From Mesobacillus maritimus (lineage in GTDB: Bacteria; Bacillota; Bacilli; Bacillales; Cytobacillaceae): 64,000 nucleotides of DNA. Every line of letters begins with the position of its first letter. Position 1 is the first letter of the stretch. Of the stretch, positions 46,469 through 55,333 are shown in pieces. The stretch spans positions 62,001 through 126,000 of the forward strand of contig NZ_JACWFH010000031.1 of NCBI RefSeq assembly GCF_019749255.1, in the 5' to 3' direction. A program made the position numbers and the translations under genes. The notes beneath the pieces were generated by a model. That model did not search any database. It was given only the letters and a program-made list of their open reading frames with translations, and was not told where the DNA came from.

Positions 46469-47548
46469 ATGGCTAAATTAGATGAAACATTAACAATGCT
46501 AAAAGATTTAACCGACGCCAGAGGGATCCCCGGCAACGAGCGCGAAGTTCGCGAGGTTATGAGCAAATACATAGCACCATACGCAGATGAATTAACCGTT
46601 GACGGTCTAGGGAGCTTAATTGCTAGGAAGGGGCAAACAGGTCCAAAAATCATGGTTGCAGGCCATTTAGACGAAGTAGGCTTTATGGTCACTAGGATTG
46701 ATGACAAAGGATTTGTTCGCTTTCAGACAGTAGGAGGCTGGTGGTCACAGGTAATGCTGGCACAACGCGTGACCATCGTGACAAGCAAAGGAGACGTTAC
46801 AGGTGTGATTGGATCCAAGCCGCCACATATCCTATCTCCTGAGGCGCGCAAAAAGCCGGTAGAAATTAAAGATATGTTTATCGATATCGGTGCAACAAGT
46901 CGTGCAGAAGCAGAGAGCTGGGGCGTATCTCCTGGAGACATGGTTGTTCCTTACTTTGAATTTACGGTTCTGAACAATGAGAAAATGCTCCTAGCAAAAG
47001 CTTGGGATAACCGTATCGGATGTGCGATTGCTATCGATGTGATGAAACAGTTAAAAGATGAGAACATAAATAACACGGTTTATGGAGTTGGAACCATTCA
47101 AGAGGAAGTCGGTCTTCGCGGAGCTCGTACTTCTGCACAAGCAATTCAGCCGGATATTGCATTTGGAGTTGATGTCGGAATTGCTGGTGACACTCCAGGA
47201 ATCTCTGAAAAAGAAGCAAATAGTAAAATGGGTGATGGTCCACAAATCATTCTGTATGATGCAAGTATGGTATCCCATAAAGGGTTACGTGAGTTTGTAA
47301 CAAATGTTGCCGATGAACTTAACATTCCTTATCAATTTGATGCAATCCCAGGTGGTGGAACAGACTCCGGTGCAATTCACACGACTCATCGTGGAGTGCC
47401 GTCCCTATCTATTACAATCGCAACTCGTTATATTCACTCTCATGCAGCGATTCTTCACCGTGATGATTATGAAAATGCCGTAAAGCTGATCGTAGAAGTT
47501 ATTAAACGTTTGGACCAGGATACAGTCGATAAAATTACATTTGATTAA
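46469..47548 (+). CDS. ysdC: M42 family aminopeptidase YsdC
   Basis: Cytosolic metallo-aminopeptidase of the tetrahedral M42 group (TET/glutamyl aminopeptidase-like). Metal and catalytic motifs are [12 protein letters not shown] (first His ligand and Asp), [11 protein letters not shown] (bridging Asp), [11 protein letters not shown] (catalytic and ligand Glu), [12 protein letters not shown] and [11 protein letters not shown] (last His ligand). It has 359 residues, as in B. subtilis YsdC. GAGGGAG lies upstream of the ATG. Confidence 0.93.
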   Translation: MAKLDETLTMLKDLTDARGIPGNEREVREVMSKYIAPYADELTVDGLGSLIARKGQTGPKIMVAGHLDEVGFMVTRIDDKGFVRFQTVGGWWSQVMLAQRVTIVTSKGDVTGVIGSKPPHILSPEARKKPVEIKDMFIDIGATSRAEAESWGVSPGDMVVPYFEFTVLNNEKMLLAKAWDNRIGCAIAIDVMKQLKDENINNTVYGVGTIQEEVGLRGARTSAQAIQPDIAFGVDVGIAGDTPGISEKEANSKMGDGPQIILYDASMVSHKGLREFVTNVADELNIPYQFDAIPGGGTDSGAIHTTHRGVPSLSITIATRYIHSHAAILHRDDYENAVKLIVEVIKRLDQDTVDKITFD

Positions 47549-47554
47549 TAGGGG

Positions 47555-47583
47555 AAAGGGAGCTTCGTGTAGGCTCCCTTTTA
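47555..47583 (+). terminator. ysdC terminator
   Basis: AAAGGGAGC pairs with GCTCCCTTT around a nine-base loop, followed by T residues. Confidence 0.9.
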
Positions 47584-47615
47584 GTATGCAATGATGTTCG
47601 TTTTGAATCATATAC

Positions 47616-47638
47616 CGTTGATTGGAGCGGAAATAACT
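47616..47638. repeat. Second solo remnant of the 55158 element
   Basis: CGTTGATTGGAGCGGAAATA fuses the left and right end sequences of the 136-bp element at 55158, with no interior. The upstream flank (ATATAC) resembles the one at 25019 (TCATAC). Confidence 0.6.
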
Positions 47639-47664
47639 ACCGCGTTTAACCAACATTAGCCAAC

Positions 47665-47692
47665 AAAAAACCCCCGGCAATAAGTCGAGGGA
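47665..47692 (-). terminator. sspI terminator
   Basis: On the minus strand CCCTCG pairs with CGGGGG (one wobble) and a run of six T residues follows. Confidence 0.65.
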
Positions 47693-47707
47693 AGTGAAAG
47701 CATCAAA

Positions 47708-47917
47708 CTATCTTTTTAACCCATTCTCCAACGTTGACAGCATTTCCTGTTGGTCCTCAGGAGATGCATTTTGCCAGATGACTTCAAACAGAACACCTAG
47801 GCCAGGAAGCATCTTTTCTTCCCCGTTTTGAATCGCATCAACAATTGTATCTTTAAGCTCATCTTGTGTATTACCGGTAACATTTTGGATAATCGCATTA
47901 CGTAAATTCAAATTCAT
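47708..47917 (-). CDS. sspI: Small acid-soluble spore protein I
   Basis: Minor spore protein made in the forespore, 69 residues. It begins [20 protein letters not shown] and ends with [12 protein letters not shown], matching the SspI family (71 residues in B. subtilis). AAAGGAG lies before the ATG. A sigma-G-like promoter and a terminator frame it as a single gene. It confirms that the organism forms endospores. Confidence 0.94.
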   Translation of the reverse strand: MNLNLRNAIIQNVTGNTQDELKDTIVDAIQNGEEKMLPGLGVLFEVIWQNASPEDQQEMLSTLENGLKR

Positions 47918-47952
47918 GTATAAAAACTCCTTTCAAAACCTTAATCTAAATA

Positions 47953-47981
47953 TAGGATGAACAAATTTGCTTTTATTATGT
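47953..47981 (-). promoter_or_regulatory. Candidate sigma-G promoter of sspI
   Basis: On the minus strand ACATA (47977-47981) and CATCCTA (47953-47959) are 17 bp apart, near the forespore pattern (-35 GHATR, -10 CATNNTA) with one -35 mismatch. Confidence 0.45.
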
Positions 47982-48036
47982 AAAAAATTTGCGTTATAAT
48001 AAAAAAATTGATGAACAAGAAGAGGAGTGTCATTGG

Positions 48037-48789
48037 TTGAAATATATCCAGTCGGCAACAAACCCACAGGTAAAACAATGGAAGAAGCTTTTAACTAAAA
48101 AAGAAAGAGACAAATCGAAAACATTTATTATAGAAGGTTTTCATCTTGTTGAAGAGGCGTTGAAAAATAAAGCAGAGATTGAAACCATCATCTTAGCGGA
48201 AAATGTGGACCTGCCTCCTGGGCTTGATTACGGTTCCGTTCCACTCGTTAAAGTGACAGATGAAATCGTCCGCTCACTAGCAGATACGGAAACAACTCAG
48301 GGGGTGTTTGCTGTATGTCAGCAGCCATCGTCTGTAAATCCTGAAGGGAAGACCTTTTTATTAATTGATTCTGCTCAGGACCCAGGCAATCTTGGTACGA
48401 TGATTCGGACCGCCGATGCCGCTGGAGTTGATGCTGTCATCGTAGGAAAAGGCAGCGTGGATATCTACAATCCTAAAGTGCTTCGTTCCGCACAGGGAAG
48501 TCATTTTCATTTACCAGTAATCAGTGATGACCTTCATGTGTGGGTGGATAAACTCAAGGAACAAGCCACACCAATTTATGGGACTGCGCTAGAAAACGCA
48601 ACGACTTTTAAGGAGGTCCAAGCAGGTGGTAGATTTGCTCTGCTTGTCGGAAATGAAGGGAGCGGAGTGAGCCCAGATTTATTGGCAAAGACGAACCAAA
48701 ACCTTTACATCCCTATTCTCGGTAAAAGTGAATCCTTAAACGTTGCGGTTGCTACGGGGATATTGCTTTATTATCTAAAAATCGCCTAA
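48037..48789 (+). CDS. ysgA: SpoU (TrmH) family RNA 2'-O-methyltransferase YsgA
   Basis: Predicted rRNA or tRNA ribose methyltransferase of the SPOUT fold using S-adenosylmethionine. An N-terminal L30e-like substrate domain (about 1-95) precedes the knotted catalytic domain with motif 1 LIDSAQDPGNLGTMIRTADA, motif 2 LLVGNEGSGVS and motif 3 IPILGKSESLNVAVATGILLY. It has 250 residues. The TTG at 48037 lies six bases after GAGGAGTG; the frame continues upstream without a ribosome-binding site. The target nucleotide is unknown. TATAAT at 47995 may be its -10. Confidence 0.9.
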   Translation: MKYIQSATNPQVKQWKKLLTKKERDKSKTFIIEGFHLVEEALKNKAEIETIILAENVDLPPGLDYGSVPLVKVTDEIVRSLADTETTQGVFAVCQQPSSVNPEGKTFLLIDSAQDPGNLGTMIRTADAAGVDAVIVGKGSVDIYNPKVLRSAQGSHFHLPVISDDLHVWVDKLKEQATPIYGTALENATTFKEVQAGGRFALLVGNEGSGVSPDLLAKTNQNLYIPILGKSESLNVAVATGILLYYLKIA

Positions 48790-48813
48790 ATCGAACATTT
48801 TTTTAGAATGGGT

Positions 48814-48842
48814 TTGCCACAATGGAAAGAATATACTATAAT
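48814..48842 (+). promoter_or_regulatory. pheST promoter
   Basis: TTGCCA (48814-48819) and TATAAT (48837-48842) are 17 bp apart, directly upstream of the T-box. Confidence 0.82.
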
Positions 48843-48854
48843 AAACGCAAAAAT

Positions 48855-49120
48855 GATTAAAAGCGTTGACGGAGAAGAGTAGCTGTCAAAAGGCCATTAA
48901 AGGGAGAAAATGCCGTTAGACTGAAAGCATTTTTATGGTATAGATACGTGAATTCACCTCCAGAGCTGGCATCGGGACCATTCAAATCGAATGTAAAGAT
49001 GCACCGGCATATGCCGTTATCCGAATGAAGTGAGCAGACCGTACATATTTGTATTGCCTGTTAAAAAGGGTGGTACCGCGAAACCAGACTTCGTCCCTTT
49101 ATAGGGATGGAGTCTTTTTA
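48855..49120 (+). promoter_or_regulatory. T-box riboswitch upstream of pheST
   Basis: T-box sequence GGGTGGTACCGCGA (49068-49081) is followed by the terminator GACTTCGTCCCT/AGGGATGGAGTC with T residues (49087-49120). TTC at 48953-48955, in GTGAATTCACCTCC, is the likely phenylalanine specifier. The TGGT bulge predicts an ACCA tRNA end, which fits tRNA-Phe. Confidence 0.92.
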
Positions 49121-49150
49121 TTTTGCCTAAAATTGAAGGAGGATTTAAAC

Positions 49151-50188
49151 ATGCAGGAGCGATTAAAAGAACTGCAGGCTGAAGCACTTGAAAAAGTTAC
49201 CCAAGCTGCGGACTTGAAAGAACTAAACGATATTCGCGTTTCCTATCTTGGGAAAAAAGGTCCGATTACGGAAGTGTTAAAGGGGATGGGAAAATTATCT
49301 CCTGAAGAAAGACCCAAAATGGGTGCGCTTGCGAATGAAGTTCGAGATATGATTACCGGAGCAATTGAAGAAAAGCAAATTGCGTTAGAAAAAGCAGCTG
49401 TTGAGCAAAAACTTGCTGCTGAAAAAATTGATGTTACTTTACCAGGTCGACCTGTTAGAGAAGGGAATCATCACCCACTAACAAGAATCATCGAGGAAAT
49501 TGAAGATCTGTTTATCGGCATGGGCTATACAGTTGCTGAAGGACCAGAGGTAGAGAAGGACTACTATAATTTCGAAGCGTTGAACCTTCCAAAAGGTCAT
49601 CCAGCTCGTGATATGCAGGACTCTTTCTATATTACCGAGGAAATTTTGCTTCGTACCCATACTTCCCCTGTACAGGCGAGAACAATGGAACAAAAGCAAG
49701 GAAAAGGACCAATTAAAATCATTTGTCCGGGCAAGGTGTATCGCCGCGATAATGACGATGCAACGCATTCCCATCAGTTTACACAAATTGAAGGTCTTGT
49801 GATTGATGAGAACATTCGCTTAAGTGACCTAAAAGGAACACTTGATGTTTTCGCAAAGAAAATGTTCGGAGCTGATCGTGAGATTCGCCTTCGCCCAAGT
49901 TTCTTCCCTTTCACAGAACCATCTGTAGAAATGGATATCTCTTGTAAAATGTGTGGCGGACACGGCTGTAGCACATGTAAAGGAACAGGCTGGATTGAAA
50001 TTCTTGGTGCGGGAATGGTTCATCCAAATGTATTGGAAATGGCTGGTTATGATTCAAAAAAATATACAGGGTTTGCATTTGGAATGGGACCTGAACGAAT
50101 TGCGATGCTAAAATACGGCGTCGATGATATTCGCCACTTCTATACAAATGACATCCGTTTCTTAAAGCAATTTTCGGTAACTGAATAG
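49151..50188 (+). CDS. pheS: Phenylalanyl-tRNA synthetase alpha subunit
   Basis: Catalytic subunit of the alpha2-beta2 class II synthetase. An N-terminal coiled coil (about 1-85) precedes the core with motif 2 [21 protein letters not shown] region (core [15 protein letters not shown]), the FTEPSVE specificity loop and motif 3 [15 protein letters not shown] Cys cluster ([12 protein letters not shown]) is seen. It has 345 residues. The start at 49151 follows GAAGGAGG; the longer ORF extends back through the T-box terminator and is spurious. Confidence 0.97.
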   Translation: MQERLKELQAEALEKVTQAADLKELNDIRVSYLGKKGPITEVLKGMGKLSPEERPKMGALANEVRDMITGAIEEKQIALEKAAVEQKLAAEKIDVTLPGRPVREGNHHPLTRIIEEIEDLFIGMGYTVAEGPEVEKDYYNFEALNLPKGHPARDMQDSFYITEEILLRTHTSPVQARTMEQKQGKGPIKIICPGKVYRRDNDDATHSHQFTQIEGLVIDENIRLSDLKGTLDVFAKKMFGADREIRLRPSFFPFTEPSVEMDISCKMCGGHGCSTCKGTGWIEILGAGMVHPNVLEMAGYDSKKYTGFAFGMGPERIAMLKYGVDDIRHFYTNDIRFLKQFSVTE

Positions 50189-50206
50189 GGATTAGGAGGA
50201 ATAACA

Positions 50207-52621
50207 ATGCTTGTATCATATAAATGGCTACAGGAGTATGTCGATTTAACCGGCGTATCAGCAGAAGAATTGGGAGAGAAAATTACTAAAAGCGGGATTG
50301 AAGTTGAAGGCGTCGAAACACTAAACGAAGGTCTAAAAGGAATTGTTGTCGGCCATGTGTTGGAATGTGAAAAACATCCAAACGCAGAAAAGCTTAACAA
50401 AACACTTGTGGATATTGGTGGGGAAGAGCCTGTTCAAATCATTTGCGGTGCGCCAAATGTGGCTAAAGGACAAAAGGTTGCAGTTGCAACTGTCGGAGCA
50501 GTCCTACCTGGCAATTTTAAAATTAAAAAAGCAAAGCTTCGCGGTGAAGCATCGAACGGAATGATTTGCTCACTCCAAGAACTTGGGATTGAAGCGAAAT
50601 TAGTTGCAAAAGAATTCTCTGAAGGAATTTTTAATTTCCCTGAAGATACTGAGGTTGGTCAAGATGCCTTAGCTTTGCTTGGAAGAGACGATCAGATTCT
50701 TGAGCTGGGCTTAACACCGAACCGTGCGGATTGCCTAAGCATGCTTGGTGTTGGCTATGAAGTAGCCGCGATTCTTGAGCGGGATGTGAAATTACCTGAG
50801 CCCAAGACAGCTTCTGCCACTGAAAAGGCTGAAGACTACATCAAAGTAAGTGTCGAAGCAAAAGAGGATAACCCACTTTACACAGCTAAAGTGATTAAAA
50901 ATGTGAAAATCGGGCCATCCCCACTTTGGATGCAAACAAGATTAATGGCAGCGGGAATTCGTCCACATAATAATGTGGTTGATATTACCAACTACATCTT
51001 GCTTGAATATGGTCAGCCTCTCCATGCGTTTGATTATGATCTACTAGGTTCAAAAGAAATTCTTGTCCGCCGTGCGAAACAAGGCGAAGAAATTACGACT
51101 CTTGATGATGCGAAGCGTACGTTGACTGAAGATCATCTTGTGATTACAAACGGCAGTGTACCTGTCGCTTTAGCTGGAGTAATGGGTGGAGCAAACTCCG
51201 AGGTGAACGCAGATACAACAACCGTATTACTTGAATCCGCTTATTTCACTGGACCAGTGATTCGTAAAGCATCGAAGGACCATGGATTACGAAGCGAAGC
51301 AAGCTCTCGTTATGAAAAAGGCGTTGATCCTGCACGCGTGCGCCCAGCAGCTGAAAGAGCAGCAGAGCTGATGGCTTTATATGCTGGTGGAGAGGTTCTA
51401 GACGGCACAGCTACAGCAGATAGCTTAACGCTAGAGCCAGCAGTTGTTTCTGTTACGCTTGAGAAGATTAACTCCGTCATTGGAACAGAGTTAACGATGC
51501 AGGAAGTAGAAGCTATTTTTACGCGTCTTCAGTTTAAATCAACAGTCGATAACGACACCATTACGGTAACGGTCCCTACACGCCGTGGTGATATTACAAT
51601 TGAAGAAGATTTAATAGAGGAAGTTGCTCGTCTTTTTGGCTACGACAATGTACCAAAAACATTGCCGCAAGGAGCTGCTACACCTGGTCGTTTGTCTGAG
51701 TACCAGCTGAAGCGTCGTCTCGTTCGCCGCTATCTTGAAGGAGCAGGTTTATACCAAGCAATTACGTATTCCCTGACAAACCAAGAGAAAGCAACTCAAT
51801 TTGCCTTGGAGAAGCGTCAGCCAGTTGAATTGGCGATGCCGATGAGTGAGGATCGTAGCCTTCTTCGCCTAAGTATTGTTCCACAATTGCTTGAGGTGTT
51901 AAAGTACAATACAGCACGCCAGAATGATAGCTTAGCTGTTTATGAAACAGGTGCTGTGTTCTTGAAAAACGATGGTGAAGATCTTCCTGAAGAAGAAGAG
52001 CATTTAGCTGCAGCAATCACTGGTCTTTGGGAAAACCATCAGTGGCAAGGCGAAAAGAAGCCGGTTGATTTTTACGTTATTAAAGGTATTCTCGAAGGAC
52101 TTTTCGCGAAACTAGGCTTGGCGGATAAAATTAGTTTCAGTGCTGCAGAAAAAGAAGGCATGCATCCTGGACGTACAGCTGAGGTAACCCTTAATGGAGC
52201 AGCAATTGGTTTTGTAGGTCAAGTTCATCCTACCGTTCAAAAAGACATGGATTTAAAAGAAACCTATGTGTTTGAGCTGAACTTAAAGACGGTTTTAGAA
52301 GCAGGCACTGCGCCACTTCAGTATGAGTCAATTCCACGTTTCCCATCAATCACAAGAGACATCGCACTTGTGGTCGATAAAAATAAATCCGCAGCTGAGC
52401 TACAATCAATCATTGTAGAAACAGGCGGCAAACTGTTGAAAGATGTTTATGTGTTTGACTTGTATGAAGGAGAGAGAATGGAAGTAGGTAAGAAATCCAT
52501 TGCCTTCTCATTGAAATACTTCGATCCTGAAAGAACATTGACAGATGAAGATGTAACCAAAACCCATGAAAAAGTGTTAAAAGCTGTTGAAGAACAGGCT
52601 GGAGCAGTATTGAGGGGTTAA
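50207..52621 (+). CDS. pheT: Phenylalanyl-tRNA synthetase beta subunit
   Basis: Beta subunit of 804 residues. In order: an EMAP/OB-like tRNA-binding domain (about 40-150), B3/B4 editing domain (about 210-400) that removes Tyr, B5 (about 410-480), a catalytic-like domain (about 490-690) and the C-terminal ferredoxin-like anticodon-binding domain (about 710-803). AGGAGGA precedes the ATG. It is 18 bp from pheS and shares its T-box control. Confidence 0.97.
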   Translation: MLVSYKWLQEYVDLTGVSAEELGEKITKSGIEVEGVETLNEGLKGIVVGHVLECEKHPNAEKLNKTLVDIGGEEPVQIICGAPNVAKGQKVAVATVGAVLPGNFKIKKAKLRGEASNGMICSLQELGIEAKLVAKEFSEGIFNFPEDTEVGQDALALLGRDDQILELGLTPNRADCLSMLGVGYEVAAILERDVKLPEPKTASATEKAEDYIKVSVEAKEDNPLYTAKVIKNVKIGPSPLWMQTRLMAAGIRPHNNVVDITNYILLEYGQPLHAFDYDLLGSKEILVRRAKQGEEITTLDDAKRTLTEDHLVITNGSVPVALAGVMGGANSEVNADTTTVLLESAYFTGPVIRKASKDHGLRSEASSRYEKGVDPARVRPAAERAAELMALYAGGEVLDGTATADSLTLEPAVVSVTLEKINSVIGTELTMQEVEAIFTRLQFKSTVDNDTITVTVPTRRGDITIEEDLIEEVARLFGYDNVPKTLPQGAATPGRLSEYQLKRRLVRRYLEGAGLYQAITYSLTNQEKATQFALEKRQPVELAMPMSEDRSLLRLSIVPQLLEVLKYNTARQNDSLAVYETGAVFLKNDGEDLPEEEEHLAAAITGLWENHQWQGEKKPVDFYVIKGILEGLFAKLGLADKISFSAAEKEGMHPGRTAEVTLNGAAIGFVGQVHPTVQKDMDLKETYVFELNLKTVLEAGTAPLQYESIPRFPSITRDIALVVDKNKSAAELQSIIVETGGKLLKDVYVFDLYEGERMEVGKKSIAFSLKYFDPERTLTDEDVTKTHEKVLKAVEEQAGAVLRG

Positions 52622-52623
52622 GA

Positions 52624-52685
52624 ATAGAGGGAAATCCTAGTAGTGTTTTAAAGATACTATTTGGGTTTTCCTCTTCTTTTTTTGG
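52624..52685 (+). terminator. pheST terminator
   Basis: A long imperfect stem joins AGAGGGAAA...TAGTAGT with ATACTA...TTTTCCTCT, followed by a T-rich stretch. Confidence 0.82.
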
Positions 52686-52750
52686 GGGGAGGTAAATGAA
52701 TTAGTGTTAAGTATTTAGATCTTAGATTACTTCTTAATACTATGGGATTA

Positions 52751-53085
52751 CAGAGAATATCTTTGGTCCCCTTACTGGAGGGGAAAAGAGGAGAAAGGTA
52801 ACAAATCGGTTGTATAGATGCCCTAAGTGGAGGGAAAGCAGAAGAGAAAGGTAACCAATCGGTTGTATAGGTGCCCTAAGTGGAGGGAAAGCAGAAGAGA
52901 AAGGTAACCAATCGGTTGTATAGGTGCCCTAAGTGGAGAGAAAGCAGAAGAGAAAGGTAACCAATCGGTTGTATAGGTACCCTAAGTGGAGGGAAAGCAG
53001 AAGAGAAAGGTCACCAATCAGGTGAATAGATGCCCTATCTGGAGGAAATAGAAAATACCTAGGTCATCAATTAGGCCATCGCTGT
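52751..53085. repeat. 53-bp tandem repeat array, second locus
   Basis: AATCGGTTGTATAGGTGCC recurs at 52804, 52857, 52910 and 52963, 53 bp apart, with diverged units at 52751, 53016 and 53069. Units share CCCTAAGTGG and AGCAGAAGAGAAAGGT with the array at 39889. Both arrays end in a similar diverged unit (CACCAACTAGGC there, CATCAATTAGGC here). It lies between the convergent pheT and rnhC. Confidence 0.92.
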
Positions 53086-53099
53086 CTAAATGCTAAGAA

Positions 53100-53145
53100 G
53101 TTTGCGCTACACTTCTAGTAAGTACTCGCAAACTCCTTTTTCACT
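53100..53145 (+). terminator. Hairpin between the repeat array and rnhC
   Basis: AGTTTGCG pairs with CGCAAACT over a long loop. T residues follow on the plus side (CCTTTTTC), so it would stop plus-strand read-through before rnhC; the minus side has only a weak T stretch. Confidence 0.6.
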
Positions 53146-53157
53146 ACTAACCCGTAT

Positions 53158-54087
53158 TTAGCCCTTCTTCGCCAATTTCATCGCTTTATCCGTGTTGGCA
53201 AAATGAAGTTTTACAAACTCAGGTAAGCAATCGGCTCCTTTGCTCTTAATTAACCGAGCTGCTGCAACATCAACTTGAGATCCTGCGCCTTTTGGTAACA
53301 CGAATCCAGCTTTCTGACCTAACTTATCCATATGTTGAACAAAAGCATAGCGAGCAATCATGGAAGCGGCTGCTACGGCTAAATGGACACTCTCTCCCTT
53401 TGTACTAAAATAAACCTTATCTCGTACAACTGTCCGTTGGCCCTTTAAATAATTATAATAAATTTCTTCCTTTGCAAATTGATCAATAAGAATGGCCTCA
53501 GGTGTTTCGGGAGCGATTTTATCTAAAACATGCTGAATGGCCTGATTATGGAGCAATGCCTTTAATTTCCCCTGAGACATACCTGAGCCTTGCATTTTGT
53601 TGTATTTAGGATTATGTAAAGTTAGTAAACTATAGGGGACAAATTTAACTAGCTGTTTGGCTACTTCAATAATTTTATCATCCTTCAAATTTTTACTATC
53701 CTGAACGCCAAGCTCCTTTAATAACTCGATATCCTCTTTTCTCACATACGCTGCTACAACCGTAATCGGTCCAAAGAAGTCACCCGTTCCAACTTCATCC
53801 GAACCAACAACAGACATAGAACGAAAGTTTGCTGGTAAATGTGAGGCTGATGCTTTTTTCTCAACCTTTTGTGAAGATGCTGCAGGTGACCCCCATTTAG
53901 CAGCCTCTACCTCGCCGTCTTTCCCCTGGAATAATACCTTTCCAGACTTATAGGCCGTTATCGCACAAGAAGGTGTTTTGGCGGTAAACACACCACCTGG
54001 TGGCACCTTTTCGCTAAGAAAGCGACTATAGTATTCCTTCATTTTATTGATTTCAATAGTGGTTGCCTTAATAACAGAATTCCCCAA
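53158..54087 (-). CDS. rnhC: Ribonuclease HIII
   Basis: Cleaves RNA in RNA-DNA hybrids. The N-terminal TBP-like domain (about 1-80) distinguishes HIII from HII. The catalytic core starts with VGSDEVGTGDFFGP (Asp-Glu pair) and has further acidic residues in LGVQDSKNL and ILIDQF. It has 309 residues (313 in B. subtilis). It starts at TTG behind AAGGAGGT. It is divergent from zapA across a 144-bp spacer. Confidence 0.95.
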   Translation of the reverse strand: MGNSVIKATTIEINKMKEYYSRFLSEKVPPGGVFTAKTPSCAITAYKSGKVLFQGKDGEVEAAKWGSPAASSQKVEKKASASHLPANFRSMSVVGSDEVGTGDFFGPITVVAAYVRKEDIELLKELGVQDSKNLKDDKIIEVAKQLVKFVPYSLLTLHNPKYNKMQGSGMSQGKLKALLHNQAIQHVLDKIAPETPEAILIDQFAKEEIYYNYLKGQRTVVRDKVYFSTKGESVHLAVAAASMIARYAFVQHMDKLGQKAGFVLPKGAGSQVDVAAARLIKSKGADCLPEFVKLHFANTDKAMKLAKKG

Positions 54088-54231
54088 TTGAATGAACCTC
54101 CTTAAGTATGTAACGAAATGATATAATAAGATAATTACAAAAAACTTGACTTGAAATGACAGTTTCCGACTTTCCTGCTTTTTTCCTTCGTGTTATAGTA
54201 TAGAATAGGATTCTTACGAATGGAGGCGGAA

Positions 54232-54495
54232 ATGTTGTCAGACACAAAAAAAACGCGTACAACTGTTGACATATATGGTCAGCAATACACAATAGTTGGA
54301 ACGGAAAGTACTAGTCATGTCAGGCTAGTCGCCTCTTTAGTTGATGATAAAATGCGGGAAATCAGCTCCATGAATCCTATACTTGATACAAATAAATTAG
54401 CTGTACTGACAGCAGTTAACGCGGTAAATGACTATCTGAAGGTGAAAGATCGTGTAGAACGACTTGAAGCAGAAATTCAACGGTTAAAGGAATGA
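54232..54495 (+). CDS. zapA: Cell division protein ZapA
   Basis: Small activator that promotes FtsZ bundling at the division ring. It has a globular N-terminal half ([15 protein letters not shown]) and a C-terminal coiled coil (about 60-87). I place the start at ATG 54232, five bases after GGAGGCGG; TTG 54235 (giving MSDTKKT, like B. subtilis) is equally possible, and ATG 54220 overlaps the ribosome-binding site. Length 87. Seven bases separate it from cvpA. Confidence 0.9.
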   Translation: MLSDTKKTRTTVDIYGQQYTIVGTESTSHVRLVASLVDDKMREISSMNPILDTNKLAVLTAVNAVNDYLKVKDRVERLEAEIQRLKE

Positions 54496-54502
54496 AACGA
54501 TC

Positions 54503-55033
54503 ATGCTTGATATTGCGATTCTATTTTTATTAGTCATTGGCTTTTTTATTGGGTTAAAAAGGGGCTTTATCCTTCAAGCCATTCACATGACTGGTTTTAT
54601 TATTGCTCTTATTATTGCTTATATTTATTATGACCAGATTGCCCCGAAACTGACCCTATGGATTCCATATCCAACCTTTGGAAGTGGAAATATGCAAATG
54701 ATATTTGATAATCCTAATATAGAGGATGCCTATTACCGCGCCATCGCATTTGTCGCGATTTTTTTTGCGGTAAGAATTTTGCTTCAAATTATCGGGACCA
54801 TGTTTGACTTTGTTGCCAATTTACCAGTTTTGAAGACTTTGAATGTTTGGGCTGGTGGCATACTTGGAATCGTCGAAGTATACCTTTCCCTGTTTATTCT
54901 ATTATATATTGTAGCATTATTGCCAATCGATATAATTCAGGGACCACTCAATGATTCAATCATTGCCAGTGGAATCATAAAACATACCCCAATATTTTCT
55001 GAGCAACTGAAACAATGGTGGTTCGAAGCATAA
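54503..55033 (+). CDS. yshB: CvpA family membrane protein (YshB)
   Basis: Membrane protein of 176 residues with four hydrophobic segments (about 2-18, 24-43, 80-97 and 115-142). In E. coli CvpA is linked to colicin V production; in Bacillus the function is unclear. The ATG follows AAGGAATG at the end of zapA. The zapA-yshB pair is as in B. subtilis and ends at a terminator. Confidence 0.88.
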   Translation: MLDIAILFLLVIGFFIGLKRGFILQAIHMTGFIIALIIAYIYYDQIAPKLTLWIPYPTFGSGNMQMIFDNPNIEDAYYRAIAFVAIFFAVRILLQIIGTMFDFVANLPVLKTLNVWAGGILGIVEVYLSLFILLYIVALLPIDIIQGPLNDSIIASGIIKHTPIFSEQLKQWWFEA

Positions 55034-55062
55034 CTTCTCTCAAGTGGAGAAGTTTTTCTTTT
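55032..55062 (+). terminator. zapA-yshB terminator
   Basis: AACTTCTC pairs with GAGAAGTT over seven bases, with a T run after. Confidence 0.9.
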
Positions 55063-55157
55063 GAATTTCATTTATTGCCGATTTTCTATAAAATAAGAAG
55101 GATTGGATCAAGTGATTATAATAAATACGGCTGTACAGTAGAAAATTTATGTAAACA

Positions 55158-55293
55158 CGGTTGATTGGAGCGAAAGGCACGAGAACTCCTGCGGGAGTGC
55201 AAGGCCAAGGGAGACCCACCCCGCAGGAGCGAAGCGAAGAGGAGGCTCCCGGATTGCCCGCGAACCGCTCGTGCCTGTAGCGGAAATCCACAT
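55158..55293. repeat. GC-rich interspersed hairpin element
   Basis: About 136 bp with far higher GC than its surroundings starts CGGTTGATTGGAGCG and ends TAGCGGAAATCCACATC. Internal inverted repeats GGCACGAG/CTCGTGCC and CTCCTGCGGG/CCCGCAGGAG give a long hairpin. The wording GGAGCG...CTCCTGCGGG...GCGGAAATC is widely seen as an interspersed repeat in Bacillaceae. It sits between cvpA and polX. Deleted solo copies are at 25019 and 47616. Confidence 0.78.
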
Positions 55294-55333
55294 CCTAGTT
55301 ATTACAGCCAATCATAAAAGGCAGGTGCGAAAC

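Noticed and set aside
49049-49150. 34-residue N-terminal extension of PheS
   Set aside because: It runs through the T-box antiterminator and terminator; the ATG at 49151 has a strong ribosome-binding site.
52751-53085. CRISPR array
   Set aside because: Same reason: contiguous repeats without spacers.
55271-55333. N-terminal extension of PolX
   Set aside because: Its start is inside the interspersed repeat and lacks a ribosome-binding site.
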